A stretch of 64,000 nucleotides of DNA from Marthasterias glacialis (Eukaryota; Echinodermata; Asteroidea; Forcipulatida; Asteriidae). Both the position numbers and the translations under genes were made by a program. The first letter of the stretch is position 1. Each line of letters opens with the position of its first letter. The stretch covers positions 18,874,426 to 18,938,425 of the forward strand of contig OU452233.1 in the NCBI GenBank assembly GCA_911728455.2, written 5' to 3'. A model generated the notes under the pieces. The model was not told where the DNA came from and did no database searches. It saw nothing but the letters and a program-made list of their open reading frames with translations. Positions 38,702-51,719 of this stretch are shown in pieces.

Positions 38702-41040
38702 AAATGTTGGAGATGATGTTGTGATGTTCATCGAGGAAGAACAGTCCATGTTAAAAATAAACTTGTTTGTTTCCCACTCGCTGGAGAAAAGAATAAATAC
38801 ATTTTAAGCTACTCACTGGTACGCGTGGACGGCTATTTTGACTCACTTTCTGAATACAACCCATGTCCTTGTACGAGACGCAATCTCAACAACAAAGTGA
38901 CTTTTCCATTCTTGCTCGACGGTTAAGCCTATTTTTCTTCGATAAACCAAAGACTGTCGCTGCTTTATTGCTGTATTGTGTCGCAGTTCAATGGGGATCT
39001 TGAAATGTTACGAAGACTTGGTTTGATTTTACTTCGGAGTCTTACAAAAAGACGTGAGAGTATGGACGGAGGATTGTGTTTAGAATATTGAAAAATAACT
39101 TCGTCTTTTTTTCTCTCTCTCTTTTTTTCATCTTCTTTTTGTCTCTAGTAGCATATAAAACTAGAAAACACCTAAACAAAAATGTGTGTATTATACGGCA
39201 CGCTGTCTCTAGGCTATGCTATGCTAAGCGAGATTGTCTGCTAAGCAGAAAACTTACAGAGGACCAGTTAACATTAATACGGACTATGCGTTAGGCTACA
39301 CGTTTTTGACGTTCAAATTGTTTCTACTATAATCAACATTTTCATGTACTGGGCAAAAATGTGTGCTAAGAAATTGACGTCTACTTGGATTCCCTTAATC
39401 GTAAAACTTCGATCAGATCTTAACAATTTAAGGGAGGGATGAAATAAAACAGATATCCAACCTCAAGACAAACGTGTTGGAAACTTTCGTTATAGGCTGG
39501 TAAATGTGTCACCCATTTCGTAAAGAGTAGATGGTGAAGTTTTCTGAATCGATCAAACTTTACGACGAACCAGAATCTGGTTTTGGAGTTACGATGGTTT
39601 GGGCTGACATTGTCGTAAGCACAGCATAGCGAACAAGGGTTTCGCCAAATTGATGAGGCACAAACATTCCTTACAGATGTTTTCAGAATTAATTCGATTG
39701 TTTCGTTTTGTTAGCCTGTTATCATTAATCCTAACCAGTGGTCTTCAAAAAGTTTGGATTTATCCCCTTCAAAAACCAACCCACAAACATGGCATTTTGC
39801 TTGGAGATAACCATGAACTTACAGTGGTTTTGAAATTCAAAGCAGCTGTTTGGGTTTTGGGTGGCTTTTAATGTTTAGTCAACAAATGTCACTTTTGTCA
39901 ATACATTTTCACATCGAGCCAATGACAGCCCTCGTTCATTAAGGAGATAACTTAACTAGCAGAGATTGACAGATGAAGTAGTTGATCGCTAATAACAGAA
40001 TACATCAACAGCTGCCTCTCTACAAGCGGCTAGTTACCTCGTGCAAATCATAAAAACCAAATATTTCATGTTGCATAGTATTTTTTTCCGCCCGGTGTTT
40101 TGGGGTTGACGGTCCATATTTTGTTTTTCAGCGAGGAGCAGGCTTTTTGCTTAGTAGGTCGTGATCAATACACACGACAGAGACACAACTGTAAATGACT
40201 TTGACCTCGAGATAATAAAATAAACGCTCGGTTGACAGAGAAAATGAGGTCAGAGCCCTGATTTTATATGAATTTATTGGCTAAATTGATGCCGTAGAAG
40301 AAGAGTTCCAAAACTGGAGCATACAATCAAAACGCTCGCCCACAAAAATTACATACACAGGCAAGGGTTGATTTTTCTGCCGGTGATGATTTTAGTTAGC
40401 GCTTGTGCATTGTTGTTTGCATAGACGCACTTTTGCGTTTCGTGTTAATCGTCAAATTATTGTCAATAACGTCAGAATAAATTAATTAAAGATTGACAAA
40501 GAAAACAGACAGTCGACACGAAGCCGAGGATTTTGTTGTAAAACATTCGGCGACAATTAGTTCAATGGAGAGAAACTGGGTCTACCGTCGACCGTAATGG
40601 TCACTCGAAATTGTTTCATTTAATATCAACTGTGTGTGTGGTTCAAATTAAAATCAGAAGAGAAAGTTCGGTTATGGTCGGTTTTTTTTATTCATATTTT
40701 ATTTCATTTATTTATTTAATTTTCGGGTAGCGGTTCAAAATAGCTGGATGTTTGTTTTAGTGCGTGTGGTACCCAAACGCTGCTTCGCGTCTTAGTGTAG
40801 ATTCTGTTTGGAAATAACGAGCACCACCTCATTGTTTATTTTGGTGGTGATGGGCTGAGTTTATCAGCCATGCACTTCGTTCAGTGGCGTAAGAATCTTC
40901 CAAGAAGCCCATTTACGGATTCCTAAGTCGGATTCAGAAATGTTCAATAGACTAGTTGTGTACCCGAAGTGACTGTTCCTACCTGGGCGTCTATGTTATA
41001 CATGGAGTAGTCGGCTTTTAACTTGTCCTGGTTGTAGTGA
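38702..41040. other. Intergenic DNA
   Basis: No gene or repeat family is recognised. Short frames only. Confidence 0.4.
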
Positions 41041-41310
41041 GGAGTCGTGTGTGCGTTTGTGTTTGTTGGGAGGGAATGAAAATGATTCTCATTTCATAGT
41101 TTCCCGGATAAAGAAGCCCAGTGTCAGATCCATTTCCCGAGTCAGCATGACCCGCTACGAGAGTCTTTCTGACCTGGAATCTAGATCAGTGAATGTGTGT
41201 CTGACTCGGATCAAATTAAGGTTCATCTGGAGCAACAAACGGGTCAGGTTGACCCGGAAAGATAACTCACCCTCCTCGGACACGAAATCCGTCCATTTCC
41301 GGAAATTTTA
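41041..41310. promoter_or_regulatory. GC-richer patch with nuclear-receptor-type IR3 sites
   Basis: A perfect inverted repeat with three-base spacing, GGGTCA-GGT-TGACCC, lies at 41241-41255 and extends to a 17-bp palindrome (41240-41256). A one-mismatch relative, GAGTCA-GCA-TGACCC, lies at 41140-41154. A TGACCT half-site lies near 41170. IR3 sites are the classical element of steroid-type nuclear receptors and are also bound as half-sites by ERR and other receptors. An 86-codon open frame covers the patch but shows no domain. Confidence 0.4.
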
Positions 41311-41882
41311 ATTGTGCACGTCAACTTCAATTCTCTCGTTTCCCTTTTTCTTTTATCTCTCCTTAAAGAGTGGTCAAAGATCACATTCCTTCGACTTACA
41401 CAAGAGCGAACTGGTCAAACATCCTAAGACGAAATCCCTCGTACAAATCCACGCAGATGGCCCGCAAAATCCTTTGAGATTTCGAACACACAGGTTGATC
41501 ACACCCGATATCTTTTCCATGCATAATTTAAGTCATTTCAAATCACGGAAATCCTGTCAGTTTGCTTTCTGTAAAATTCCCGCGTGAGAGGATGGGAAAT
41601 AATAACTAAAGAATTCCAGCCAAGAGTACAATATAACAAATAGTTTTGTGCTGGGTAGAATTTAATACCTTCTGTTTGCTGACTAGGCTGCTGACGTGCA
41701 TTAATTTTTTTAATTTTATTTTATAATAAGTGATCAAGTCCAAAGAGTTCATTGTTATTCAGTCTAAATTATGCCTTGTCATAGGCAAAAAAGTCATATG
41801 ACTGCAAAAGGGAATTTTTTGAAACAAACTTTGTAAATTAAGTTTGAGTGTCTGGTGCAAGAATATTTTGGGGACCCAATGG

Positions 41883-42412
41883 TTGAGTTGCAAGAGTTAT
41901 TTTCTGTCGCGTTAGTGTGACGAGTCGTAAAGTCATATCCAGTTATTTGAGTCACTGTAGTGGAGTCCATAAGTTATTTGATCGACAGAGTACAATTTCT
42001 TTGAGTCGCCAAAGTGTTAAGTATTGCGTTGCAGGAATTTAAGATATTTGAATCACGAGAGAAAAATTATTTGAGTTATTTGAGTTGCTTATACGTTATT
42101 TTGGGTCGCCAGAGTATAAGTTATTTGGTCGCCAGAGTGCAAGTTGTTTGAGTCAACTCAGTGTAAATTATTTGAGTAGCAGGAGTTTACATTATTTGAA
42201 TCGCCAGAGTATAAGTGATTTGAGTTGCAAGAACACGAGTTATTGAGTAGCAAGATTATACGTTTTGGGTCGCCAGAGTATTTGAGACGCAGGAATATAA
42301 GTTTTTTGAGTTATTTGGTCGCAAGAGTGCAGTAATTTGAGTCGCAGGAATAGGCCTGTAGGTTGTATCGGGTCGCCAGAGTATACACTATTTGACTCGC
42401 TTGTCAAAGTTG
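41883..42412 (+). repeat. Degenerate minisatellite, about 24-27 bp unit
   Basis: About twenty imperfect copies of a unit close to GTTATTTGAGTCGCCAGAGT fill about 530 bases. Spacing varies because of small gaps. Two copies contain TGAGTCA, an AP-1 core (41948-41954 and near 42149), and many others differ from it by one base (TGAGTCG). There is no coding capacity. Confidence 0.85.
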
Positions 42413-43698
42413 TTTGACAAGGAGCAAAGCCATGTTAGTTTCATAAAGAGAAATATCTTCATTTTGTCTTTAAGACCGGCCGGATAATGACCGAGGTTGA
42501 CCAGTCCTGGGTGAGTAAAACTGAAATGTTTTTCTAAAAGTTATTTTGTTAGTTTAATATCCTGTGATGTTTCAAGTTTATCGTTAATGAAGTTATTTCC
42601 TGCAACCTGGTTCACCAAGAACTCTGAATGCAACAGTTTAAGTCTAGACTTTAAAAATCAATGGACGACTCCAGCTAATTAACATTTTAATGATTTTTAT
42701 CCCCGGCTCTTCCATCTTGTGGTTTAAGGAAAGTCTCTTACTCCGTTCATAAAAAAAGGAGTAAGGTGGATTATCGTTCAGCAAAACACGGTTGAATAGA
42801 TTGGGAATCCCCGTGTGAAAAAAGCTTTCAACGTCACGGTAAAAATGGTCGATGGCAAATCATGTTTTTTTGTTCTTTGCGGTTTTAGTTCTGAAGTGGG
42901 GGAGCCAGGACTTGGTTCTTTTTTACAGGTCAAGGGGCATGGGTATTGTTACCGGCAGACAGTTTCTTTGGGGAACGATCGGCTAAATATCCCACGGGTG
43001 TGGGGGCATAGTTTACGGTCGAGGGTATGAATTATCCAATTATTTTCGCTCAGTTGGGCAACATTTCTGTCAAGTTTTTACATTTTGTTGTAGTTTCCGT
43101 TTCCAGCTAAAACGTCTGGTGTAAGAACCAGTGTTAGACCAACGTTGCTTCGCTTCTGTCATGCTGCCTGTCTCTAACATCAATAATTGATTCACATAAG
43201 AACTATAACCAAGAGGGTATCCGACTATTTGGACCTTATAGCCTCGGTGTTGATTTGAATGGCACCCGGTATATAAACAAGAAAAACCTCGTTGCCCTGG
43301 GTACAATTCCTGAGGGAAATACCTTACAGGACCAAAATGAGTACAGATTTGATTTGAGGTCAACCATTCAATATCATCAATTGCAAATAGTTGGTAGAAT
43401 TTCAACTGAAGAATGGTGAGGAGGTAGTTTTGAATGCTTATAAATGAAAAAGAATGACTGAAACGAAACTGAATGAGAAGCGCGAAATCATGTGTACACG
43501 TGGACGTAAGCAAGATACCAAGTAAAATGTGAAGTAGGAATGATATATAACAAGGGAATTGGCTTACAACTTCTTCGTAATGAAAACAAGTCCAATCTTA
43601 TTTATTTATTTATTCAATCCAAGACGTACCAAAGGAAGGGAAAACTGTCTACCCCCTTTCTCAAGAAAAATAACAAGTCCTGGAAAAATAACTATTAA
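42413..43698. other. Intergenic DNA
   Basis: No gene is recognised. A short hairpin CTTACTCC...GGAGTAAG lies at about 42737-42765. A 147-codon minus-strand frame (43070-43513) shows no domain. Confidence 0.4.
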
Positions 43699-43706
43699 AG
43701 AATTAG

Positions 43707-43865
43707 CAGTAGCGTAACCAGAGGAGGGTAGGGGCCTGATCTTCCCGCTCAGAATCCTACCCCCCCCCCCTTTCTTGCCCCCTAAATGAGATCACAAAAT
43801 GGTCCAAAGCCCCTAATAGCTTTGCCCCCGCCTCTCCTAAATGAAAACGTCTGGTTACGCCACTG
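43707..43865. mobile_element. hAT-like MITE (159 bp)
   Basis: Terminal inverted repeats CAGTAGCGTAACCAGA and CAGTGGCGTAACCAGA (15 of 16 identical) bound the element. The 8-bp flanks AGAATTAG (43699-43706) and AGAATCAG (43866-43873) match at 7 of 8 positions, as expected of a hAT target-site duplication. The CAGTGGCG start is typical of many hAT elements. The interior is short, non-coding and includes an 11-base C tract (43760-43770). Confidence 0.88.
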
Positions 43866-43873
43866 AGAATCAG

Positions 43874-45987
43874 TAATATCTGTGCAAGCTGCATACACTT
43901 CAAGTCAGTTTAGATTTCGCCAATTTTCAAAGTGCTATTTTATGTTGGATTTCTTAGAAGTTTCCTGTGAAAAAAAAAGAAATTACCTCAAGTTGTAAAC
44001 GTTAACGGATAGCCTAACAATGAAACGGGGTTATAAGCTATGGAATGTTTAAATAAAAATATAGTTTAGAAACAATGGTCAATCGTTATCTTTAAAAACG
44101 AATCATAAAGTCGGGCTGCGTGAAATTCAGATGCGAGAACTAGGTTCATTACTTCTTCGCCTATATTTTAATTTGTTGACCCTTCCGTTTTTCACGTTAA
44201 TGTTTTCAAATGCTAAAACTGAAAAAAAAACTTTCCAGATTTCAAGGACAACTTAATCTGTCCTTATTCGATTATGTTTGGAGTATATAATGCTCAAATT
44301 GGAATACAGCATAAAGTATTGTTCTATGTAAAAGAATGTATGTGTTGGAATTTAGAAAACGTCTTGCGGCCAGTGCCTAACAACGTGCATTCATTGAAAT
44401 TAATTTGCACTTGTATTTGTGATGAGAGGGAGACGAAATTATCACCGCATTCACTGCGGAACAATACCCCTGTCCCAGCGTCCATGTAAAGGCTGTTTTG
44501 TGTTGTGGATAATTGCTTCATCAAATTCCAGCAATCTACGGGTGATAATGGGAGAGCTCCAACCAACCCAACACCGAAATCAAATTAAAATATTGAATGC
44601 GTGGGTGCCAACCACCCCAGCTTAAAAAACACACGGTTGTAGAAGGGGGAGCGGCCCGTGCAATGGCTACAGGGGGCTGCAAAGGGGTTGCTTTTTTTTC
44701 CTTTTTTTTTTTAACCAGGGTGTCGGTAGGCCTTCTTTTGAAACCCACTTTTGTCCGGGAGATAATTAGAAGAACCCACAACAATGGGTGCAAACGATGG
44801 TCTGAGACGGTGAAAAGGGGAGCTTTCGGGTTGTAACAGCTCCTTTTGTCCACCAGGCTTTTACGACCCTTAGGGGTTGTGAGTAAAGCTGATTATCGTG
44901 GAAGAGGGAAACCGAATTGACCCACTAGGCTTCGCTTGACACACCACAAGGTAAATTACCGGGTCGGATCAAAGAAGTTGAGGTGTGCCACCACCAATGT
45001 CATGATGGGGTAGAATTTTCTTGGGCTTAGTACCATGACCAGGGGGTGTGAGTGTAAAAAGTGGTCCAATGATATTCCCCCAGCTTTCCTAAACATGTCA
45101 TGTTCTTCCCGCATAGTTTAATTAACTACGTGTTTGCCACGTTTTAACAGTCATGCAAACACGTGCAACTTCACCCACGTTGACTTGTTCGTTCAAAGGC
45201 AAATAAAAAATTAAAAAACGAAGAAATGATTCCAATCCGGAAAGAGGAATTTGAGTTTTCCTTGCCGAGATGTTAAATCACAAGGGATTTCCCCACCTGG
45301 CTAGTATAATTAGACGGTCATTCCTTTTAATTTGGCAAAGGTAAATTTTGGTGTTAAACGTTTGCGCTTCGATTCTTTCATTCAAATATATAACTATTAA
45401 TTATAAAACAAACCGAGAGGCCAGTGACTACCACGGACTACCCAATAACCACGCCCTTCCTTGGGCATACGATGAAGGCATGACATTTTACTTGACTCAG
45501 TCAAGTTTGCAAAGTTAAGGAATAAACAACAAGAGAAACTGACTGAGTAAATTTCATTCATTTTTGGGGTGAATAAAGAAAAATTGACTAGAACGGGATT
45601 TCAACGGAGTTGAGAAGGGTATTGAAGATGTCAGAATAAATAAACACAAATTGTTATCAATCAATATTTTGAGGTCCAAATGGACCACACATAGTGTTCG
45701 TTATGGCGATGCACCGTAGAAGAGGAACTACATATTAGTTACCGCAAGTTCCATCTAGGAAATCTTGATTGTATGCACCCATTATCAGTTTGAAGTATGA
45801 CAAGCACAATAAGGAAATTGAATCCTATGGTATTATTATATCATAATATTGTATGCTTGTGTTTGTTATGCTTCCATTTAGTACAGAAGTCATGGCTAAA
45901 ACTAAAAAGATTGTGTTGTAAGTGTACATTTGACTTTGCTACAATACAAGGTGTTATGGATAACACTTGATTGTTTGATTGATTGGC
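43874..45987. other. Intergenic DNA
   Basis: No gene is recognised. A hairpin with AAAAGG and AGCT arms separated by about 13 bases lies near 44815-44848. Overlapping short frames at 44324-44853 on both strands show no domain. Confidence 0.4.
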
Positions 45988-46269
45988 TGTTTGTTTGTTT
46001 GTTTGTTTGTTTGTTTGTTGGGTTGTTTGTTTGTTTGTTTGTTTTTGTTTGTTTGTTTGTTTGTTTGATTGTTTGTTTGTTTGTTTGTTGGGTTGTTTGT
46101 TTGTTTGTTTGTTGGGTTGTTTGTTGGGTTGTTTGTTTGTTTGTTTGTTTGTTTGTTTGTTTGTTTGTTTGTTTGTTTGTTTGTTTGTTTGTTTGTTTGT
46201 TTGTTTGTTTGTTTGTTTGTTTGTTTGTTGGGTTGTTTGTTGGGTTGTTTGTTTGTTTGTTTGTTTGTT
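45988..46269 (+). repeat. GTTT tetranucleotide array
   Basis: About seventy GTTT units run almost unbroken, interrupted several times by GTTGG units. The repeat is open in all three + frames and translates as Cys-Leu-Phe-Val runs, so the long frames here are artefacts of the repeat. Confidence 0.97.
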
Positions 46270-46941
46270 AATAGAATGTTACAATATTTAAAAACAGACT
46301 AGAATCCTTAAAAGACAATGTGAAACCATGGCATTGTCAAGGATAACACAATGAAGATAAAAACAGCTTATTTCTATTGTGGTTTTCTACATTCAAAAGT
46401 AGATTGAATTCAGTCCATTAAATTGCAACAGAGATAAAGTTAAATAATATTTTCAATACATTCATTAAAAGATTGAGGTTTCAAAACTTCATGATAAAAC
46501 GGAAAATACAACTTAGTCACAACAGTGCTGGGCACTTTCATAAACTCTACCCTGAGTGAAAAACAACTGAATCGAGTATCTTTCTTTTTCACATTGTGCA
46601 GAAAAATATTGACTCGTTCATTTGACAATAGTCTGTCTTTATGAATTCACAACACTGATTTTTCCTCTCCTGCTTTCAGATACTGCTGTGGTCGATAGAG
46701 GGAGCTGTTCATCTCTTTGCGTTCATAAGTGACGCGTTAATTATGAACTTTGCTAGGAGACCTTATCAAGTCACGTGAGGATGAACAACAGAGGTTAGTA
46801 AACGAATTGAAATCAGCTAGCAACGTAGAGGCTCCAGAATCTTATAAAGATTTCTGGAATTTAAAAAAAATGATTAAGTTTTAAAATGGTAGGCTGAAAG
46901 GTTCTTGTCGGCGTACGATATGATTGGTATTAAAACTTGCG

Positions 46942-47080
46942 ATGACGGCGTTTGTAACCGAATCAAGCGACTTCGGCTACGGCTTATGGCCTCTGGCTGC
47001 AGCGACAACTTCGAAGAGTAGGACTTTCAGGGCGTTTCAGCCATAGCCACTCCCCAAGCCATCAATTCGGACACGGCCAC
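46942..47080. mobile_element. Probable small DNA element
   Basis: The right end AATTCGGACACGGCCAC and the left part GGCGTTTGTAACCGAATC are weakly inverted (CCGAAT and GGC/GT shared). The interior is unusually GC-rich for its surroundings (CTTCGGCTACGGCTTATGGCC). I recall similar termini in repeats of marine deuterostomes, but cannot confirm this. No target duplication is seen. Confidence 0.3.
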
Positions 47081-50000
47081 ATTTTTTAGCTGAAGTAATG
47101 TGTCACCACATGCTGGCAGTCATGTTGTTTGTTATACAGTACAAACACATGCAACCGAACTGAAGCTAGGAGAGACGCAACTGTTATGCTGTCATGACCA
47201 TTGTCATGTACCCAGTCTTTAACATGCAATAACCAACACGAATTACCATCGTATCAACAATGGAGCAGACCAATCTGCCCATCCAGCCTCGGTTTAGATA
47301 ACTACATTGGTTTCCCTGGAAGAACAACCCCAGATGACTCTGGATTAGAAAAGACAATAAAGAACACAATAAGGACCGATGGAGAGTCCAAACTGACTGA
47401 TTCTATTGCTGTGGTTTTAACTCAAACTTTATTCGGTGTGAACCAGTTTTATTTATGTTTACTTTACGGATTTAATTGACTTCGTTTTTAACCAAATGGC
47501 ATGTTTTCAAGAAAATATATTCAGTTCGTCCATCAGGACGCAGTGAACGATTTTTTTTTATTGGGCAGTTTTAAATTGATCATCAGTTGAAAAACGGGAA
47601 TTTTTTTTATCAAAGTCATTACGTGATAACGCTCGTGTAGATTAAAATTCATGAATATTTAATTTTCCCTAACGAGTATAATGCATATTGAACGACTTGT
47701 TGGAATCGATCCGTTTTGATTTTAATAAAGAGACTACTGTACTTTTGAATCGTAAAAATGAAAACAAAAATCGTTTAAAACAATTAAATATGTTGAACTA
47801 TTTTTCATTGAAAATGATTGTGAACTCGGCGTTTCCGCTGCCGTGTCAATTAAATAATTTTAGTTGATTTCACACATACACTTAAACGAAATTAATCCAT
47901 ATTTTTAAGGAACGTTTTGTTTTTGTTTTTCGTCTTCCTTTTATTTTTGCTGTGTTTTTAAAATGAAAATTGCTCTTACATATCTCCCGAAGTCCAGATA
48001 AATATCGTTGATATTGCTTATTGTGATTATTGTACTCAGAGAGAGTCTGAGAAAAAAAACAAAATTTTAATAATTTAATTTTGACAAACTAAAATGTTCA
48101 GAATTAAGACGTGATGCAAACGAAAGTCTTTTACGTTATTGTTAAGTCTTCCCAATTTGAAAGATTGTCTCTGCTTGATATATTTGAAGGAAGTTGACTG
48201 TACTTGATCATTTCATTGCGTACACATACTTAGACAAAAGAAGAACAAAATTGAAAAGTGCATAATCTCAATTGAATTGTACTGCACTGTCTTCAACAAT
48301 GACCTGTGAATTTAAGATATAATTACTTTCCCCCATGCGTAAGGCATGCATATGATATTAAACGATTCATATTTTATACACTGTAATGAAATTGACCGAA
48401 GCAATGAATGAAAGAAGTGAACAAAAGAGCTACTTTTTTGCATGAATAGTGACATTTTACTGAATGTCAATACTTGAAATGTAAAAAAGGAGTGTTGAGT
48501 AATTTGTAGCGTATAATGTCATGTCTTATCCCCGTCTTTTCTGTTGCACACTCGATGCATAATACCAATGCATTGAAGGAAAAAAACGCATGTTTTGTCG
48601 CATTGAATGGTGTGCTTTCATTCGCATTACTTCTATCACCTCGAATCTCTCTTTCAACTCCAAACCCGCTATGGTTTTTGGGCGACAAATGAAGAAAAGT
48701 GTTTTTTGTATTGGGTATGTGTGGTTAATAATACGGGGGTTTTCTCACTGCAAGGTTTTGTGCATAGGTTTTTTTTGAATGGGCTATACACGCGGCGATA
48801 TTGTATGGGTTAGGGTCAATACATAGGGATAATTCTGACAAAGCGTAGCCATGGCGGGCATTATTTTCCCTGAATAACTTCCAACGATCGTGTCTTTATA
48901 CGTTATTCTCTTTTCAAATTGTGTTTCTTTTTCCTTTCGAACTATAGCATTATATACCAGCCGGTCGTTCCATTGCTTCCCAGTGCAGTCGTTAGGTGGC
49001 AATCCGTACGGACGACGTGCATGGCGCTTTTGGCACGGGAATATATCTTCGATGAAATATCTTGAATTTGCGGGGGATTGGTTATGGCTGCAATTCTGGG
49101 GAATGTCTGTTCGGCGAAAGAATCTGGGAAGCCGGACGTGTTTGTTAATGAGGCCGCGCCAGAGGTTTGACGTCACGGGTCGGTTGGTTATGGGGGCCCT
49201 CGTGTGTTTGTGTAGTGAGCTGTGCGTGGACTTTCCGTTCCTACGTATACACACAGGAGGTAAGACCGACATGTAACCCATCAACAAACGCCATTTTCCT
49301 TTTTAATGTAGCAGGGTTTTTTTCTGTTTCAAAACTCATGGTCGAAACATATCTTCTAAACCGAGAGAAGAAATATCGACTGCGTGTGAAAAGTACATTT
49401 TTTTTGAAGAAAAAAGAGGTATCCAAGATGAAAAAAACTTAACTTGCGCAGTATAGTTAATGATTTCTGTAAAATTACCATACGAATAAATACAACCACG
49501 TCATTAAACTTTTAAAAAGGCAAAGTTACAATCTACAATAAACTGAACATCATAAAGAAACAAGTTTGACCATCTTAAAATACTTCTTGATAATTATTGT
49601 TCTCGCAAAAGTAAATACACAGTCAAGTAAATAAATGTAAACTTATCAGTTTTAGGCGACAACAATAGTTTGGAAATAGCAACCGTGCCCGCAAATAATT
49701 GCAATCAAAATCGTTACTTAAGTCTTCCACTGTTGAAGTATGTCCGAATTATTATGAACTGATGATATTTTGAATCTATTATTCATAATTACGAGCTTTT
49801 CTATAAAAGTACATTATATTATGCTCGTAAAGCAATCATTTGCTTTTCTGCTAATCGATCAAAAAAAAGTATTTAGCATTTTATCGCTGAATTTCATAAA
49901 GAAAAAAGGGTCAGTGGTTATGTTTAAACCATTTTGCATGGATTGGCACTACATGTTGTTTTTATATTGTGCAAACTGACATAGTTTGTATTATCTTTAA

Positions 50001-51280
50001 AGGGGTCAAGGGTACTAGACTTGTTATATGAGGATGTGACTTACTTATTGAACTAGTCTGGCTCTACTATTTCATCGCCGTTGAGTCTATCAAATCAAAC
50101 ATTATTGTATTTGTCTATAGTTTACTGCATACATGACCATGAAAACAAAAACAGTGAGTTGTACGCCCGTGCTGAATGATCCTTTGATTACAGTCATTCT
50201 CATCATGGATGCATTACCGAATCTTAAATCTTCTTGATGCTTTCATTTTATAATTTTGATAGAATCGATTAAGGCATACATGAATCTTTCAAGCTGATAT
50301 TGGGATATTCTCATCAGTATGGAATGGTGTTTTCATGCAATTCTATTGTGTTCTGAATGAGTTTTCATCTGCCTAATATTTTTTTTTTCATGAAATGATA
50401 AAAACCAGAAAAAGTGTTCAATAATTGAATCACCCTTTCAAACAATTTTTTGTTTTTTGACTTTTCCTTTAAAAAAAAGAACACATCATTTCTGAATTGA
50501 AAGCTAAATGCTACCGAAGTTAAATAAAAATCACTTCTAAGTTTGGAAGTGATTACTATGGTAATATATCAAAATATACAATAACATCAACATTTTTTGA
50601 TCCCTCGGTACACATCCATGTTTTACAAACCCTAAATAACCATTAGGGCAATAACAGTCCTGTCATGATCCGCTATAATCTGATTAACTTAATCCTATCA
50701 AGTTTAACACCATTCAACAGAAACCGATGGGTTTGGAATTGTCTCCACGGGAACTACTGATTATGACGTTTGTGTGTTTTGAACTGTTTAATTTATCGAG
50801 CGGACCTACTTTCGTGCTGAGGAATTATTATGTAGTTCACTGCTACGCCAGTGGGATTGGTTAATAGGTCTTTTCTGCTCTATAAATATGTGTCATGGCG
50901 TGCTAGCTAACTTGATGTCCACCAAATGGATATAAATGTCTGAATTTATTAGGACGTACATTTCTGTATACCACATGTAAACCTTTGATAAGCACAGGGC
51001 AACCAGACAATTGACATGATTGCTTTTTGTTTCAGACCTGTAGAGTCAATTTTCAAGGTGCTAATTTTGTTGCGCGGCGACTGTTTTAATTTATTTATTT
51101 GTAAGTTTACTTTTTGGGTGTGGTGTAGGGGAACTTCCCCTACCCCCACCCCCAATCCAATCCACCCCCAGTCCAATCCTCTTGATATCAATAAGTACAC
51201 CGTACAATCAACTTGTGAAACTGCCGATCGATTGGGTGTATGGTCAAGCTTTGGAGGCGACTTGGCATAATGTTTATGTA
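47081..51280. other. Intergenic DNA
   Basis: No gene is recognised. A hairpin AATCACTTC...GAAGTGATT lies near 50530-50556. Overlapping frames at 48784-49287 on both strands show no domain. Confidence 0.4.
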
Positions 51281-51303
51281 TATCTGATGTAATAATTACA
51301 TCA

Positions 51304-51426
51304 GTTTAAGTTTTAAGTTCAGAGATTGTTAGTTGCCTCGCGTCCGACCCTAGCAGAGTCTTTCTCAAAGGCTAAATGACAACACAACACACGCATACAA
51401 GTAAGTTGTTTAAGTTTTTAAGTTCA
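51304..51426 (-). mobile_element. Short retroelement-like insertion with target duplication, copy B
   Basis: Near-identical direct repeats GTTTAAGTTTTAAGTTCA (51304-51321) and GTTTAAGTTTTTAAGTTCA (51408-51426) enclose 86 bases. Those 86 bases include the copy related to 37127-37178 (51326-51376). On the minus strand it reads TAGCCTTTGAGAAAGACTC, then a six-pair hairpin ending GGGTC, then GGACGCGAGGC. An 18-base target duplication around a short insert fits target-primed retrotransposition. The parent family is inferred to be Penelope-like. Confidence 0.6.
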
Positions 51427-51486
51427 CACCATTTAAATAACTAGAATAATATAGTCGAATGTCCTTCGCGACAATAACTTCATTGT

Positions 51487-51530
51487 TACGAAGACGCAAT
51501 AATTTCATGCAAGTGTGCCTGAAACGTCGA
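51487..51530 (+). repeat. GAAGAC...GAAACGTCGA hairpin-type motif
   Basis: GAAGACGCA at about 51490 is followed by GTGTGCCTGAAACGTCGA (to 51530), with a four-pair CGCA/TGTG stem. It belongs to the same motif class as the sites at 54404-54433 and 63090-63120. Confidence 0.35.
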
Positions 51531-51719
51531 CGGATTTGTTATAATTGGTCCAGCTAGCTGCACAATGCATTTTTGTTTTCACAAGATACGTTCCCATATG
51601 AGAAGTGCAGTAACTCATGTGTACTCGACACCTTTTCATTATATCCACTTTGAATTGTATTCACTGGGGCCTTGTTTTTCATATTTTTGTAGAGGTGATA
51701 AACTGGGCGACACTCTTTC

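Noticed and set aside
45930-46302. Cys-Leu-Phe-Val repeat proteins
   Set aside because: They are translations of a GTTT microsatellite.
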